From positions 184,738 through 248,737 of the forward strand of contig CAXTUB010000004.1 of the NCBI GenBank assembly GCA_964247385.1: DNA of 64,000 bases, given 5' to 3'. The first letter of the stretch is position 1. The number at the start of each line of letters is the position of its first letter. This document shows, one piece after another, positions 47,353 through 55,626 of the stretch. The stretch comes from TMP-86 sp964247385. GTDB taxonomy: Bacteria > Pseudomonadota > Gammaproteobacteria > Steroidobacterales > Steroidobacteraceae. The notes below the pieces were generated by a model. The model had not been told where the DNA came from. It was given only the letters and a program-made list of their open reading frames with translations, and did not search any database. The translations under genes and the position numbers were made by a program.

Positions 47353-49020
47353 ATGCGGGCACCTCGATTACAGACGAAATTGGTTGCTATGAAGTCGGCC
47401 TGCTTGGCCGCGAGTGTTGTTTCGGTTGTATTGCTCTTCGCCGGATGTGGCCGTTCGACGACCGAACCTTCAGCGCAACCGGCTCCCCTCACCGTGCCAA
47501 TCGTCAAGAATTGCGCGCCGGGCGACCATCCTGAAACGGCTCTTCAAGGTCAAGTGCCGGCCGCCTTGCGGGCCGCGGGATTCCAGGGGTTCAACTGCAA
47601 CTTGCAGTTGGTCGGTCAATATACGGGCGAAGGCGGTGGATGGTCGTCGGCCACCTTTGCAGACCGCGCGGGCCACGTTTGCGCTTATTACGCGACCAGC
47701 TATCCAAAGAGCTTCATGACCGGCGAGTTGATTCCACGCAAAGAACCCGGCGTGGCGGTAATCGATATCAGCGATCCCGCGAAACCGGTGCGCACCGTTT
47801 CTCTGACGACGACGGCCATGATGGACGCATGGGAGTCACTGCGGGTCAATCCGCGGCGGCAAGTTCTGGCGGCCAATTTTGGTCCGGGCATGGTTCATGG
47901 CAATGCGGTCATCGATTTCTACGATCTGTCCGGCGATTGCCGCCATCCGCAATTGCTCTCGAGTGCGGAGATCGGCACCGGCAGTGATGGCGGGCTGAAG
48001 CCTGCGAATGCTCCGGTGGGACACGAGGGAGGTTTTGCGCCAGACGGTTTGACGTATTACGTGGGGGATACGGTCAATCGCACGTATCACGCGGTGGACG
48101 TTACGGATCTGACCAAGCCGAAGTTGATCGCTCAATTCGACTTGAAGGATGCACCGCTGACTTCCAAGAGCGGGAATGGAACGGCGCACGGCTTATCGAT
48201 CAGCGATGACGGCAACCGCGCCTACTTCACCTCAATGGCCTTTCAGACGCAGGCTGACTTGTCGAACCCCAATTACGAGTCGTCGGATGGGTTCTACATC
48301 GTCGACACCAGCGAAGTGCAGTCACGCAAGCCCAACGCGAAAATCAAGCTCATCTCCAGCGTTCGGATCAAGGACGGGAGCCTTGCGCAGGCCATTCTCC
48401 CAATCAAAATCGCAGGAAAATCCTATCTCGTCTTCGCCGACGAGGGCGGATCGGTGATCGCGCCGGGAAACGAGTCCACCAGCGCGGTCTACCGCGAAAA
48501 CGTCGTGGCCGCTTGCCGCGCCAAGATGTCCGCCTTTCCGATGCCGCGTATTTTTGACATCAGCGACGAGCGCAATCCCAAGCTCGTATCGAAGCTCATG
48601 CTGGAGACTCACGACCTCGCTCATTGCAATGACATTCTTCCGGATCTCGCGGGCGTGATCGCGTTTTCCTATGGAAGTCACTACTGCAGTGTCGACAACC
48701 GGCAAAACGCCACGGCGCTTGCCTGCAGTTTCTTCAATTCAGGCATCCGGGTGTTCGATATTCGCGACCCCGCAAGCCCCAAAGAAATTGCGTATCTCAA
48801 TCCTGCGGGGGCTCGGACGAAGCAGCCGGGCTCCGCGCACGTCATGGTGGGCCCATGGCAGCCAGGCGCGCCGGACTGGTGCACCTCGCGCCTGGACTTC
48901 GATTACTCCCGTCGCATGCTGACCGCGATGTGCCAGGACAATGGCCTGTTAGTCATGAAATTCGAAAACGGAATTTGGCCCATGAGCAATAGCACGCCCA
49001 CGAACGAGCAGACCTACTGA
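47353..49020 (+). CDS. LVIVD-repeat lipoprotein
   Basis: A 555-residue predicted surface or periplasmic lipoprotein. The signal ends in lipobox LLFAGC (cysteine near residue 32). The mature protein carries LVIVD-type beta-propeller repeats: GVAVIDISDPAKPVRTVSL, YHAVDVTDLTKPKLIAQF, RIFDISDERNPKLVSKL and IRVFDIRDPASPKEIAYL. Six or more cysteines (HCNDI, YCSVD, LACSF and others) suggest disulfides. ATG at 47353 is chosen for its GAGGAG ribosome site; ATG at 47389 lacks one. The function is unknown. It stands apart from purD by 131 bases. Confidence 0.85.
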   Translation: MRAPRLQTKLVAMKSACLAASVVSVVLLFAGCGRSTTEPSAQPAPLTVPIVKNCAPGDHPETALQGQVPAALRAAGFQGFNCNLQLVGQYTGEGGGWSSATFADRAGHVCAYYATSYPKSFMTGELIPRKEPGVAVIDISDPAKPVRTVSLTTTAMMDAWESLRVNPRRQVLAANFGPGMVHGNAVIDFYDLSGDCRHPQLLSSAEIGTGSDGGLKPANAPVGHEGGFAPDGLTYYVGDTVNRTYHAVDVTDLTKPKLIAQFDLKDAPLTSKSGNGTAHGLSISDDGNRAYFTSMAFQTQADLSNPNYESSDGFYIVDTSEVQSRKPNAKIKLISSVRIKDGSLAQAILPIKIAGKSYLVFADEGGSVIAPGNESTSAVYRENVVAACRAKMSAFPMPRIFDISDERNPKLVSKLMLETHDLAHCNDILPDLAGVIAFSYGSHYCSVDNRQNATALACSFFNSGIRVFDIRDPASPKEIAYLNPAGARTKQPGSAHVMVGPWQPGAPDWCTSRLDFDYSRRMLTAMCQDNGLLVMKFENGIWPMSNSTPTNEQTY

Positions 49021-49040
49021 CGGGATGAGCGCGTAAGCCC

Positions 49041-49123
49041 GCCTGCCTCCGGCTTACGCGCGATGCTGGTGGCCATGGTCACCACGGACGCGAGATCCGT
49101 GAGATTCGCGGGCACGACCAGCG
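49041..49123 (-). pseudogene. Fragment of the stomatin gene 3' end
   Basis: This 83-base stretch matches 50341-50423, near the end of the intact stomatin gene, with four mismatches. It has no start or domain of its own, so it is a broken copy. It joins directly to a rho fragment. Confidence 0.85.
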
Positions 49124-49262
49124 GTTGATATTCACCGATGGGAACGTGCGTTTTTCGGCGATGCGGCGATCCAGGTGGGTTCGGAATTACCCGTTTCTTT
49201 GAGCTCTTCTAAATCACGTCGTTCGTCTTGGAGTCGAGCAGAATGACCACGTCCTTCTTGTA
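49124..49262 (-). pseudogene. Remnant of a rho gene
   Basis: Read on the minus strand it encodes KKDVVILLDS, then a deletion, then KTNDVI, a stop codon, EELKETGNSE, a frameshift, and HLDRRIAEKRTFPSVNIN. Each piece matches the intact Rho (51717-53174), where about 65 residues lie between LLDS and SKMDDVI. Most differences from the intact gene are at third codon positions, so the copy diverged while still coding, before decaying. Confidence 0.85.
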
Positions 49263-49330
49263 CCGCCCACGAAGACCGGGTATCACTCCGCAGGAGTACG
49301 TCATTGACATACGTGCGCCATTGGCGTACC

Positions 49331-49657
49331 ATGATCGCCGTGGTCTTCATTGAGTCGGCAGTATTCACCGCTCAGCTTAGAGAACTGCTGACCGATGAAA
49401 ACTACGCGCTGTTTCAGCAGTGCCTCGCTGCAAACCCACGAATGGGCGACGTTATAGAAGGCACCGGCGGACTGCGCAAGGTTCGCTGGTCAGTATCCGG
49501 ACGCGGCAAGAGCAGTGGTGTGCGAGTGATCTACTTTCACGTCGCAGTGAATGCCCAAGTACGGCTACTGTTGATCTATCGCAAGGGTGTCAAAGACGAT
49601 CTGACGCCGACGGAGAAGAAGACGCTCCGCAAACTCAATCAGGAATGGCGGGAATAA
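49331..49657 (+). CDS. RelE/ParE-superfamily toxin (HigB-like)
   Basis: A 108-residue small basic protein with a RelE-like layout: VFTAQLRELLTDENYALFQ, then GDVIEGTGGLRKVRWSVSG, GVRVIYFHVAVNAQVRLLL and the ending DLTPTEKKTLRKL. Such toxins cleave mRNA at the ribosome. ATG at 49331 is preferred over an upstream in-frame start at 49304. The XRE antitoxin gene starts five bases later, a toxin-first order typical of HigBA/NadS-type pairs. Confidence 0.9.
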   Translation: MIAVVFIESAVFTAQLRELLTDENYALFQQCLAANPRMGDVIEGTGGLRKVRWSVSGRGKSSGVRVIYFHVAVNAQVRLLLIYRKGVKDDLTPTEKKTLRKLNQEWRE

Positions 49658-49661
49658 GTTT

Positions 49662-49955
49662 ATGAACAAGAAGCTGTTTGCCGATCTCGTCGAAAGCATG
49701 ACTCAGATGAATGAAATCGCGCGAGGTGAGCGTGCGCCTTCGCGCGAGTTCCATGTCGATGCATCGTCGGTCAAGGCGCTGCGCTCAAAGCTAGGTCTTT
49801 CCCAGCCCAATTTCGCGAAGCTGATTGCCGTGGACGTTGGCACGTTGCGCAATTGGGAACAAGGCCGACGCGAGCCTACAGGACCGGCCAAGGCGCTTTT
49901 GATGGCAATTAGCCGCGATCCCACGCATGTTCTGAAGGCACTCGCGATGGCGTAG
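49662..49955 (+). CDS. XRE-family antitoxin (HigA/NadS-like)
   Basis: A 97-residue partner of the RelE-like toxin. The N-terminal half (VESMTQMNEIARGERAPSR) is the toxin-binding part of the family. The helix-turn-helix is in ALRSKLGLSQPNFAKLIAV and GTLRNWEQGRREPTGPA. It should repress its own operon, as is usual for the family. The pair sits between pseudogene fragments. Confidence 0.92.
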   Translation: MNKKLFADLVESMTQMNEIARGERAPSREFHVDASSVKALRSKLGLSQPNFAKLIAVDVGTLRNWEQGRREPTGPAKALLMAISRDPTHVLKALAMA

Positions 49956-49975
49956 CGATCACGAATAATACGCGG

Positions 49976-50303
49976 CGCTCTCAGGACTAAGACAAGGTTT
50001 CGATGAGCGCCTTCCTAGATCCAGAACGACGCGGCTGGGAACCGCTTGCATCGACAATTCGCAGCCGAGTGAAGCTTGGCAGCAAGGTGAACGCGGACAT
50101 GCCGATGTAGGCTCCTGCTTGCGATTGGGCGGAGTTTCCATGTCCCACGCGATTTGCATGGCGAGCTCGCGCTCGGCGAGGCCTAAAGATGCAAGCGCGC
50201 GCGGAATGCGCGGACTGGCGTGATGGCAAATCAAGACGAAGTCAGAGCGGTCCGATGCGCGCAGCACCTCGAATGCAGGCGGCTCATCCCGGCCTGAAAC
50301 TCC
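49976..50303 (-). pseudogene. Decayed N-formylglutamate amidohydrolase fragment
   Basis: On the minus strand one frame reads DEPPAFEVLRASDRSDFVLICHH broken here as DEPPAFEVLR and DFVLICHHASPRIPRALASLGL, then LAMQIAWDM, matching the N-terminus of N-formylglutamate amidohydrolases. The frame is then lost, and in another frame LLPSFTRLRIVD resembles the SRL-x-x-D motif. The rest of the roughly 270-residue protein is missing. This accounts for the 355-base gap after the antitoxin gene. Confidence 0.5.
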
Positions 50304-50310
50304 GTGGCCG

Positions 50311-51252
50311 TTATCGTCGCGGGGTCGCGGACGCCACCACGCCGCCCTCCGGCTTGCGCGCGATGCTGGTGGCCATGGTCACCACGGATGCGAGATCCGT
50401 GAGATTCGCGGGCACGACCAGCGTCGTCGAGTCCTTGGCGAGCTTGCCGAACTGGCGCACGTATTCCTCGCCGATGCGCAACTGCATGGCTTCGATGCCG
50501 CCTTGCTCGCTCAACGCCGCGCCCACGCGGCGCAAGCCTTCGGCGGTCGCGGTGGCCACCGCAAGAATGGCCTGCGCTTGCCCTTCGGCCTCGTTGATCT
50601 GTTGCTGTTTGTTGGCTTCGGACTGCTTGATGACGCGCTGCTTGTCGCCCTCGGCCGAGTTGATCTTGGCATCGCGCTCGCCTTCCGACGTCAACACCAC
50701 GGCGCGCTTCTCCCGCTCTGCGCGCATCTGCTTCTCCATGGCGGAGAGCACGTCCTTCGGCGGCGTGATGTTCTTGATCTCGTAGCGCAGTACTTTCACA
50801 CCCCACGGCGCAGACGCCTTGTCGAGCTCGCTCACCACATTGGCGTTGATGGTGCCGCGGGCTTCGAAGGTTCGATCGAGCTCGATCTTGCCAATCTCAC
50901 TGCGCAAGGTGGTCTGCGCGAGCTGAGAAATCGCGAACGTGTAGTTTGCGATGCCGTACGAAGCCAAATGCGGATCCAGTACCTGCATGTACAGAACGCC
51001 GTCGACCCCCACTTGCACATTGTCGCGTGTGATGCAGATTTGCTCCGCAATATCCATGGCCTGCTCTTTCAGGCTGTGCTTGTAGGCGATCTTCTCGGCG
51101 AACGGAATCAGAATGTGAAAGCCCGCCTGCAGCGTGCGGCTGTACTTGCCCAGATATTCGATCACGAAGGCGCTCTGCTGCGGCACCACAGTGACGGTGC
51201 GCACGAACACCATGATCACGAGGATGGCAATGGCGATGAAGAAATATCCCAT
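50311..51252 (-). CDS. SPFH/stomatin-family membrane protein (QmcA-like)
   Basis: A 313-residue protein with one N-terminal membrane helix (FFIAIAILVIMVFVRTVTVV), the band-7 domain (VPQQSAFVIEYLGKYSRTL, DRTFEARGTINANVVSELD) and a coiled-coil region (REKRAVVLTSEGERDAKINS) typical of paraslipins. These scaffold membrane microdomains or act with proteases. It lies 17 bases downstream of the nfeD gene, the usual partner. A piece of its 3' end is duplicated at 49041-49123. Confidence 0.94.
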   Translation of the reverse strand: MGYFFIAIAILVIMVFVRTVTVVPQQSAFVIEYLGKYSRTLQAGFHILIPFAEKIAYKHSLKEQAMDIAEQICITRDNVQVGVDGVLYMQVLDPHLASYGIANYTFAISQLAQTTLRSEIGKIELDRTFEARGTINANVVSELDKASAPWGVKVLRYEIKNITPPKDVLSAMEKQMRAEREKRAVVLTSEGERDAKINSAEGDKQRVIKQSEANKQQQINEAEGQAQAILAVATATAEGLRRVGAALSEQGGIEAMQLRIGEEYVRQFGKLAKDSTTLVVPANLTDLASVVTMATSIARKPEGGVVASATPRR

Positions 51253-51269
51253 GGAAGTCTCCTAGCGCC

Positions 51270-51698
51270 TCATGCGCGCAGCACCAACGTCATGCCCTGC
51301 ACGCGCTCGATGCGCGCAGTGCTCCCGGCGGCCAATGCGTGCGCATCGCCATTCATTGCATTCCATGTGGAGCCGCGAAACTCGACGCGGCACTCCTCGC
51401 CCGGCGCCAGCATGACGGGCACGGTGAGCCATTCGCCCGTGTAGCCGTCCTTCACCTGCGGCAGCTGCGGCCGGATCCGGGCATAGATGCGGCGGCGAAA
51501 CACCGCGAGCGAGATGACGCTCAATGCGATGAACACGGCCCACTGCTGCCATTCCGGCAGCATCACGCCGCTGACGGCGAGCGCGCCCATGAAGAGCGCC
51601 GCCGTACCGATGAAGAGCAGATAGAACTGCGCATCCACGAACGCAAGCTCCGTGCCGAGCAGCAGTACCCCGATCGCGATCCATGCCCACCACTGCAC
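51270..51698 (-). CDS. NfeD family membrane protein
   Basis: A 142-residue short-form NfeD protein: three N-terminal hydrophobic segments (WWAWIAIGVLLLGTELAF, LFIGTAALFMGAL, WAVFIALSVISLAVF) followed by an OB-fold domain with GYTGEWLTVPVML and CRVEFRGSTWNA. It works with the stomatin-like protein downstream; the two genes form a conserved pair. The rho stop lies 18 bases upstream. Confidence 0.92.
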   Translation of the reverse strand: MQWWAWIAIGVLLLGTELAFVDAQFYLLFIGTAALFMGALAVSGVMLPEWQQWAVFIALSVISLAVFRRRIYARIRPQLPQVKDGYTGEWLTVPVMLAPGEECRVEFRGSTWNAMNGDAHALAAGSTARIERVQGMTLVLRA

Positions 51699-51716
51699 GA
51701 CGAGAGCCCGGGACAG

Positions 51717-53174
51717 CTAGCGCTTCATTGCATCGAAGAAGTCGGAGTTGGTTTTCGTGTCCTTCATCTTGTCGAGCAGGAACTCGATGGCCGCGAGCTC
51801 GTCCATGGGATGCAGGAGCTTGCGCAGAATCCACATCTTCGAAAGCTCGGCCGGATCCGTGATGAGCTCTTCCTTGCGCGTACCCGAGCGGTTGATATTC
51901 ACCGATGGGAACGTACGCTTCTCGGCAATACGCCGATCCAAGTGAATCTCCGAGTTGCCCGTGCCCTTGAACTCCTCGAAAATCACATCGTCCATCTTCG
52001 AGCCCGTATCTACCAGGGCGGTGGCGAGAATGGTCAGGCTCCCACCCTCTTCGATATTGCGCGCAGCGCCGAAGAAGCGCTTGGGCCGCTGCAAAGCGTT
52101 CGCATCCACACCGCCCGTGAGCACCTTGCCCGAGCTGGGCACGACGGTGTTGTAAGCGCGCGCCAGACGCGTGATGGAATCGAGCAAAATGACCACGTCT
52201 TTTTTGTGCTCGACCAACCGCTTGGCTTTCTCGATGACCATCTCGGCTACTTGCACATGGCGGCTCGCAGGCTCATCGAATGTCGAGGAGACCACTTCGC
52301 CCTTGACGGTGCGCGCCATCTCGGTCACTTCCTCGGGCCGCTCATCGATGAGCAGCACGATGAGATAACACTCCGGATGGTTCGCCGCGATGGAGGTCGC
52401 GATGTTTTGCAGCAGCATGGTCTTGCCGGCTTTGGGCGGTGAGACGATGAGGCCGCGCTGGCCCTTGCCCAAGGGCGCGACCAGATCGATGGTGCGTGCG
52501 GTCAAATCTTCCGTCGAGCCGTTACCGCGCTCGAGCTTCAGGCGCTCGGTGGGATGGAGCGGCGTCAGATTCTCGAACAGCACCTTGCCGCGCGACGTCT
52601 CGGGCGAATCGAAGTTGATCTCGCCCACCTTGAGCAGCGCGAAATAGCGCTCGCCATCCTTCGGCGGACGAATCAGCCCGGAAATGGAATCCCCGGTACG
52701 CAGATTGAAACGGCGAATCTGGCTTGGAGAGACGTAAATGTCATCGGGCCCCGCGAGATAACTCGAATCGGCCGAACGCAGGAAGCCGAAGCCATCCTGC
52801 AAAATCTCGAGCACGCCATCCCCATAGATGTCTTCGCCCTTGCGCGCGTGCGCCTTGAGCACCGCGAAGATGATGTCCTGCTTGCGCGAGCGGCCCATGT
52901 TCTCGAGCGCCATGGTCTCGGCCAGCTTGACCAACTCGGTAATGGGCTTTTTCTTGAGCTCGGTCAGATTCATGGAGCTGCGGCTGCGCGCAAGATCCGT
53001 CGGCGCGATGATCTCCAGGTCGTCGCCGCCTTCCGGCAAATCTCCATAGTCTTCGTGCGGCCGATGGCCGTTATTGCCGTTGCGGTGATCGCCCCGCATC
53101 CGGTTGCCCTTGTTGGGCCGATTGCCGCCGCCGGGCCCACCGCCGCGCGGCTGATTGCCTAAATAACCTCTCAC
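51717..53174 (-). CDS. rho: Transcription termination factor Rho
   Basis: A hexameric RNA-dependent ATPase and helicase. MNLTELKKKPITELVKLAE begins the family core. The RNA-binding cold-shock-like domain (DGVLEILQDGFGFLRS) and Walker A (PPKAGKTMLLQNIA) follow, with VVILLDSITRLARAYN and FFGAARNIEEGGSLTI. GTG at 53174 adds a 67-residue Gly/Asn/Arg-rich then acidic extension and overlaps the trxA stop (GTGA). A start at the core ATG (52973) is the alternative; the coupling and the acidic DLPEGGDDLE favour the long form. Confidence 0.96.
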   Translation of the reverse strand: MRGYLGNQPRGGGPGGGNRPNKGNRMRGDHRNGNNGHRPHEDYGDLPEGGDDLEIIAPTDLARSRSSMNLTELKKKPITELVKLAETMALENMGRSRKQDIIFAVLKAHARKGEDIYGDGVLEILQDGFGFLRSADSSYLAGPDDIYVSPSQIRRFNLRTGDSISGLIRPPKDGERYFALLKVGEINFDSPETSRGKVLFENLTPLHPTERLKLERGNGSTEDLTARTIDLVAPLGKGQRGLIVSPPKAGKTMLLQNIATSIAANHPECYLIVLLIDERPEEVTEMARTVKGEVVSSTFDEPASRHVQVAEMVIEKAKRLVEHKKDVVILLDSITRLARAYNTVVPSSGKVLTGGVDANALQRPKRFFGAARNIEEGGSLTILATALVDTGSKMDDVIFEEFKGTGNSEIHLDRRIAEKRTFPSVNINRSGTRKEELITDPAELSKMWILRKLLHPMDELAAIEFLLDKMKDTKTNSDFFDAMKR

Positions 53175-53500
53175 AGATTGCTATCCAAGAAAGCCGCCAG
53201 CTGCGATTTGGTGACCGCGCCCACTTTCTGCGCCTCGACCGCGCCGTTCTTGAACAGGATGAGCGTGGGGATGCCGCGAATGTTGAATTTGGGTGGTGTC
53301 GACGGATTATCGTCGATGTTGAGCTTGGCGATTTTCAGCTTGTCTTTGTAATCCTCGGCGATTTCATCGAGGATGGGTGCGATCATCTTGCAAGGCCCGC
53401 ACCATTCGGCCCAAAAGTCCAACAACACGGGCTTGTCGGATTTCAATACGTCTTTATCGAAGCTTGCGTCGCTGGTATGGACGATGCTTTGGCTACTCAC
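53171..53500 (-). CDS. trxA: Thioredoxin
   Basis: A 109-residue thioredoxin with VLLDFWAEWCGPCKMIAP (Cys34 and Cys37), the buried Asp strand and IRGIPTLILFKNG with cis-proline. The start is GTG at 53500 with a strong AGGAGG ribosome site upstream. It overlaps rho by four bases, so trxA-rho are co-transcribed, as in many gammaproteobacteria. Confidence 0.97.
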   Translation of the reverse strand: MSSQSIVHTSDASFDKDVLKSDKPVLLDFWAEWCGPCKMIAPILDEIAEDYKDKLKIAKLNIDDNPSTPPKFNIRGIPTLILFKNGAVEAQKVGAVTKSQLAAFLDSNL

Positions 53501-53712
53501 TGCGGAATTGCCTCCTATATGAAGAATGAAATGTTTCGGATGCGTCTGCGGGATCGGCTGCGCAAAGTGACGGTGCGCGCCGGTTCGGGCACAATGGCGT
53601 GCTTAAAACCTAATTACTGAATTGATAAGGATGCCGATATTGAGGGTGGGAGCGGTTGAACGCGCCTGGATTGGCCATATTTTGAACCTGTCCGCCCCTT
53701 CTTTGCAAGTCT

Positions 53713-55200
53713 ATGGCTGATGCCCATCTCACAACTCTGAGTTTCGATTCCCTGGATCTTCCCGACGAGCTGAAGCAGGGAATTGCCGAGCTCGGCTTTT
53801 TGCGCTGCACCCCCATTCAGGCGCAGACCCTGCCGCTTGCGCTCGCGGGCCGCGATGTGGCCGGACAGGCTCAAACCGGCACCGGCAAGACGGCCGCATT
53901 TTTGATTGCCTTGTTCGATCGAATCCTGCGGCAGCCCTCCTCGCCCAACCGGCCGAAGAATGCGTCGCGTGCTCTGGTGATCGCGCCGACGCGCGAGCTC
54001 GCGGTGCAGATTCACGCCGATGCGTCGGCCCTGGCTAAATTTTGCGATGTGAAGCTTGCGCTGATTTTCGGCGGTGTGGATTACGAAAAACAACGCCGCA
54101 CTCTGGAAGCCGGAAGCGACGTCATCATTGGCACTCCCGGGCGCATCATCGATTACTTCAAGCAACATGTGTTCGACTTGCGTCATATTCAAGTCGCGGT
54201 GCTCGATGAGGCCGACCGCATGTTCGATCTCGGATTCATCAAGGACATTCGATTCTTATTGCGCAGGCTCCCGCACCCGACGGCGCGGTTGTCCATGTTG
54301 TTCTCGGCGACGTTGTCGCATCGCGTGCTCGAGCTGGCGTACGAGCACATGAACAATCCCGAGCTCATTCGCATCGAGCCGGACAAGATCACTGCGGACC
54401 GCGTGCGCCAAGCGCTGTATTTTCCTTCGACAGAAGAGAAAGTTCCGCTGTTGATCGGCTTGCTACGGCGCATCGGCGCCGAGCGCACCATGGTGTTCGT
54501 CAACACCAAGCGGGTCGCAGAAATGTTGGAACGCACGCTGATGGCGAACGGCTTCGTTGCGCAAGCGATCTCAGGCGATGTGCCACAAAACAAGCGTTTG
54601 CGCATGATGCGCGAGTTTCATGATGGGAAGCTGGCCGTGCTCATTGCCACGGATGTGGCGTCACGAGGCTTGCACATTCCAGACGTCAGCCACGTGTTCA
54701 ACTTCGATTTGCCGCAAGATGCGGAAGACTACGTGCACCGCATCGGCCGCACCGCGCGTGCCGGCGCCGAAGGCGATGCCATCAGCTTCGGCTGCGAGGA
54801 ATACGCCATCGCGCTGCCCGAGATCGAAAAATATATCGGGCACCAAATACCGCGCGCCTCGATCGAGCCCATGGATTTTGCCGATGTCATTGCCGCCGCG
54901 CCGCCGGTTTGGCGCGAGCGCGCCGGCCGCGGCGGACACTCGAATCGCCCGCGCGGCGGTAGGCCCGGCGGCGAACGATCCGGCGCCCCAAGACCGGGCG
55001 GTGGGCGCTCGCATCGTAGCCGCGCCGATCGGCCGCCGACGTCTTCGGTGGTTGCATCTCCCGGTGCCAGCGCGGGAAGCGGCAGCAAAGCGGATTCGGC
55101 GCCCGGTCAGGCGGGCGCGCCAGTCAAGCGCCGCCGCCGCGGTGGGCGCGGCGGTCGCAGCCGCACGCCCCCGCCTTCCTCGCCCAATCCAACCACTTAA
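53713..55200 (+). CDS. rhlB: DEAD-box RNA helicase RhlB
   Basis: A 495-residue helicase. Motif Q precedes GQAQTGTGKTAAF (Walker A), APTRELAVQ, GTPGR, VLDEADRMFD (DEAD), FSATL and HRIGRTARAG. The C-terminal 100 residues are Gly/Arg/Ser/Pro-rich and basic, as in RhlB tails that bind RNA. The position beside trxA-rho, divergent, is the usual rhlB locus. In E. coli RhlB joins the RNA degradosome. Confidence 0.94.
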   Translation: MADAHLTTLSFDSLDLPDELKQGIAELGFLRCTPIQAQTLPLALAGRDVAGQAQTGTGKTAAFLIALFDRILRQPSSPNRPKNASRALVIAPTRELAVQIHADASALAKFCDVKLALIFGGVDYEKQRRTLEAGSDVIIGTPGRIIDYFKQHVFDLRHIQVAVLDEADRMFDLGFIKDIRFLLRRLPHPTARLSMLFSATLSHRVLELAYEHMNNPELIRIEPDKITADRVRQALYFPSTEEKVPLLIGLLRRIGAERTMVFVNTKRVAEMLERTLMANGFVAQAISGDVPQNKRLRMMREFHDGKLAVLIATDVASRGLHIPDVSHVFNFDLPQDAEDYVHRIGRTARAGAEGDAISFGCEEYAIALPEIEKYIGHQIPRASIEPMDFADVIAAAPPVWRERAGRGGHSNRPRGGRPGGERSGAPRPGGGRSHRSRADRPPTSSVVASPGASAGSGSKADSAPGQAGAPVKRRRRGGRGGRSRTPPPSSPNPTT

Positions 55201-55254
55201 CTCTTGAGAACCTAACCCCGCTCGATTGCGTACGCGTCGAGCACGCTGATCGCA

Positions 55255-55521
55255 GGCGGCGTTGATTGGTTGGGGCCTCGGCGCGCGCTACAACAGTCAG
55301 AGCGCGGGCTCGCTTCCAGGAGCTTTCAACCCCGTGGTTACTTCGGCGAGTCAGCCACTTTGTTTGATGCCATTGCCCATTACGATGCGCCCGGGTGGCG
55401 GCTGGCCGTCAATGCATCGAACCTGCTCGACAAAAAATATGTGGCCCGCTGCTCTGGGCCCGCAGGCTGCACCTATGGCGCGGGCCAGCAAGTCATCGGC
55501 ACCGTCACTAGAAAATTCTAG
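55255..55521 (+). pseudogene. C-terminal remnant of a TonB-dependent receptor
   Basis: One frame from about 55262 reads GWGLGARYNSQSAGSLPGA, a receptor strand, then breaks. From about 55340 another frame reads LFDAIAHYDAPGWRLAVNAS, NLLDKKYVARC, CTYGAGQQVIGTVTRKF, the typical end of a siderophore receptor with a terminal Phe. The signal sequence, plug and most of the barrel are missing, so this is a relic. It explains most of the 425-base gap after rhlB. Confidence 0.8.
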
Positions 55522-55626
55522 CGCCTTGAGGCTTCGAGCCAGCACCCGTGCGAGCGCGTCGTGCGCTCGTGCGCTTGGTGCGCGCGGAGGCACGCATCAC
55601 CGCCCCCGTCCATCGAGCTCGGCAAG

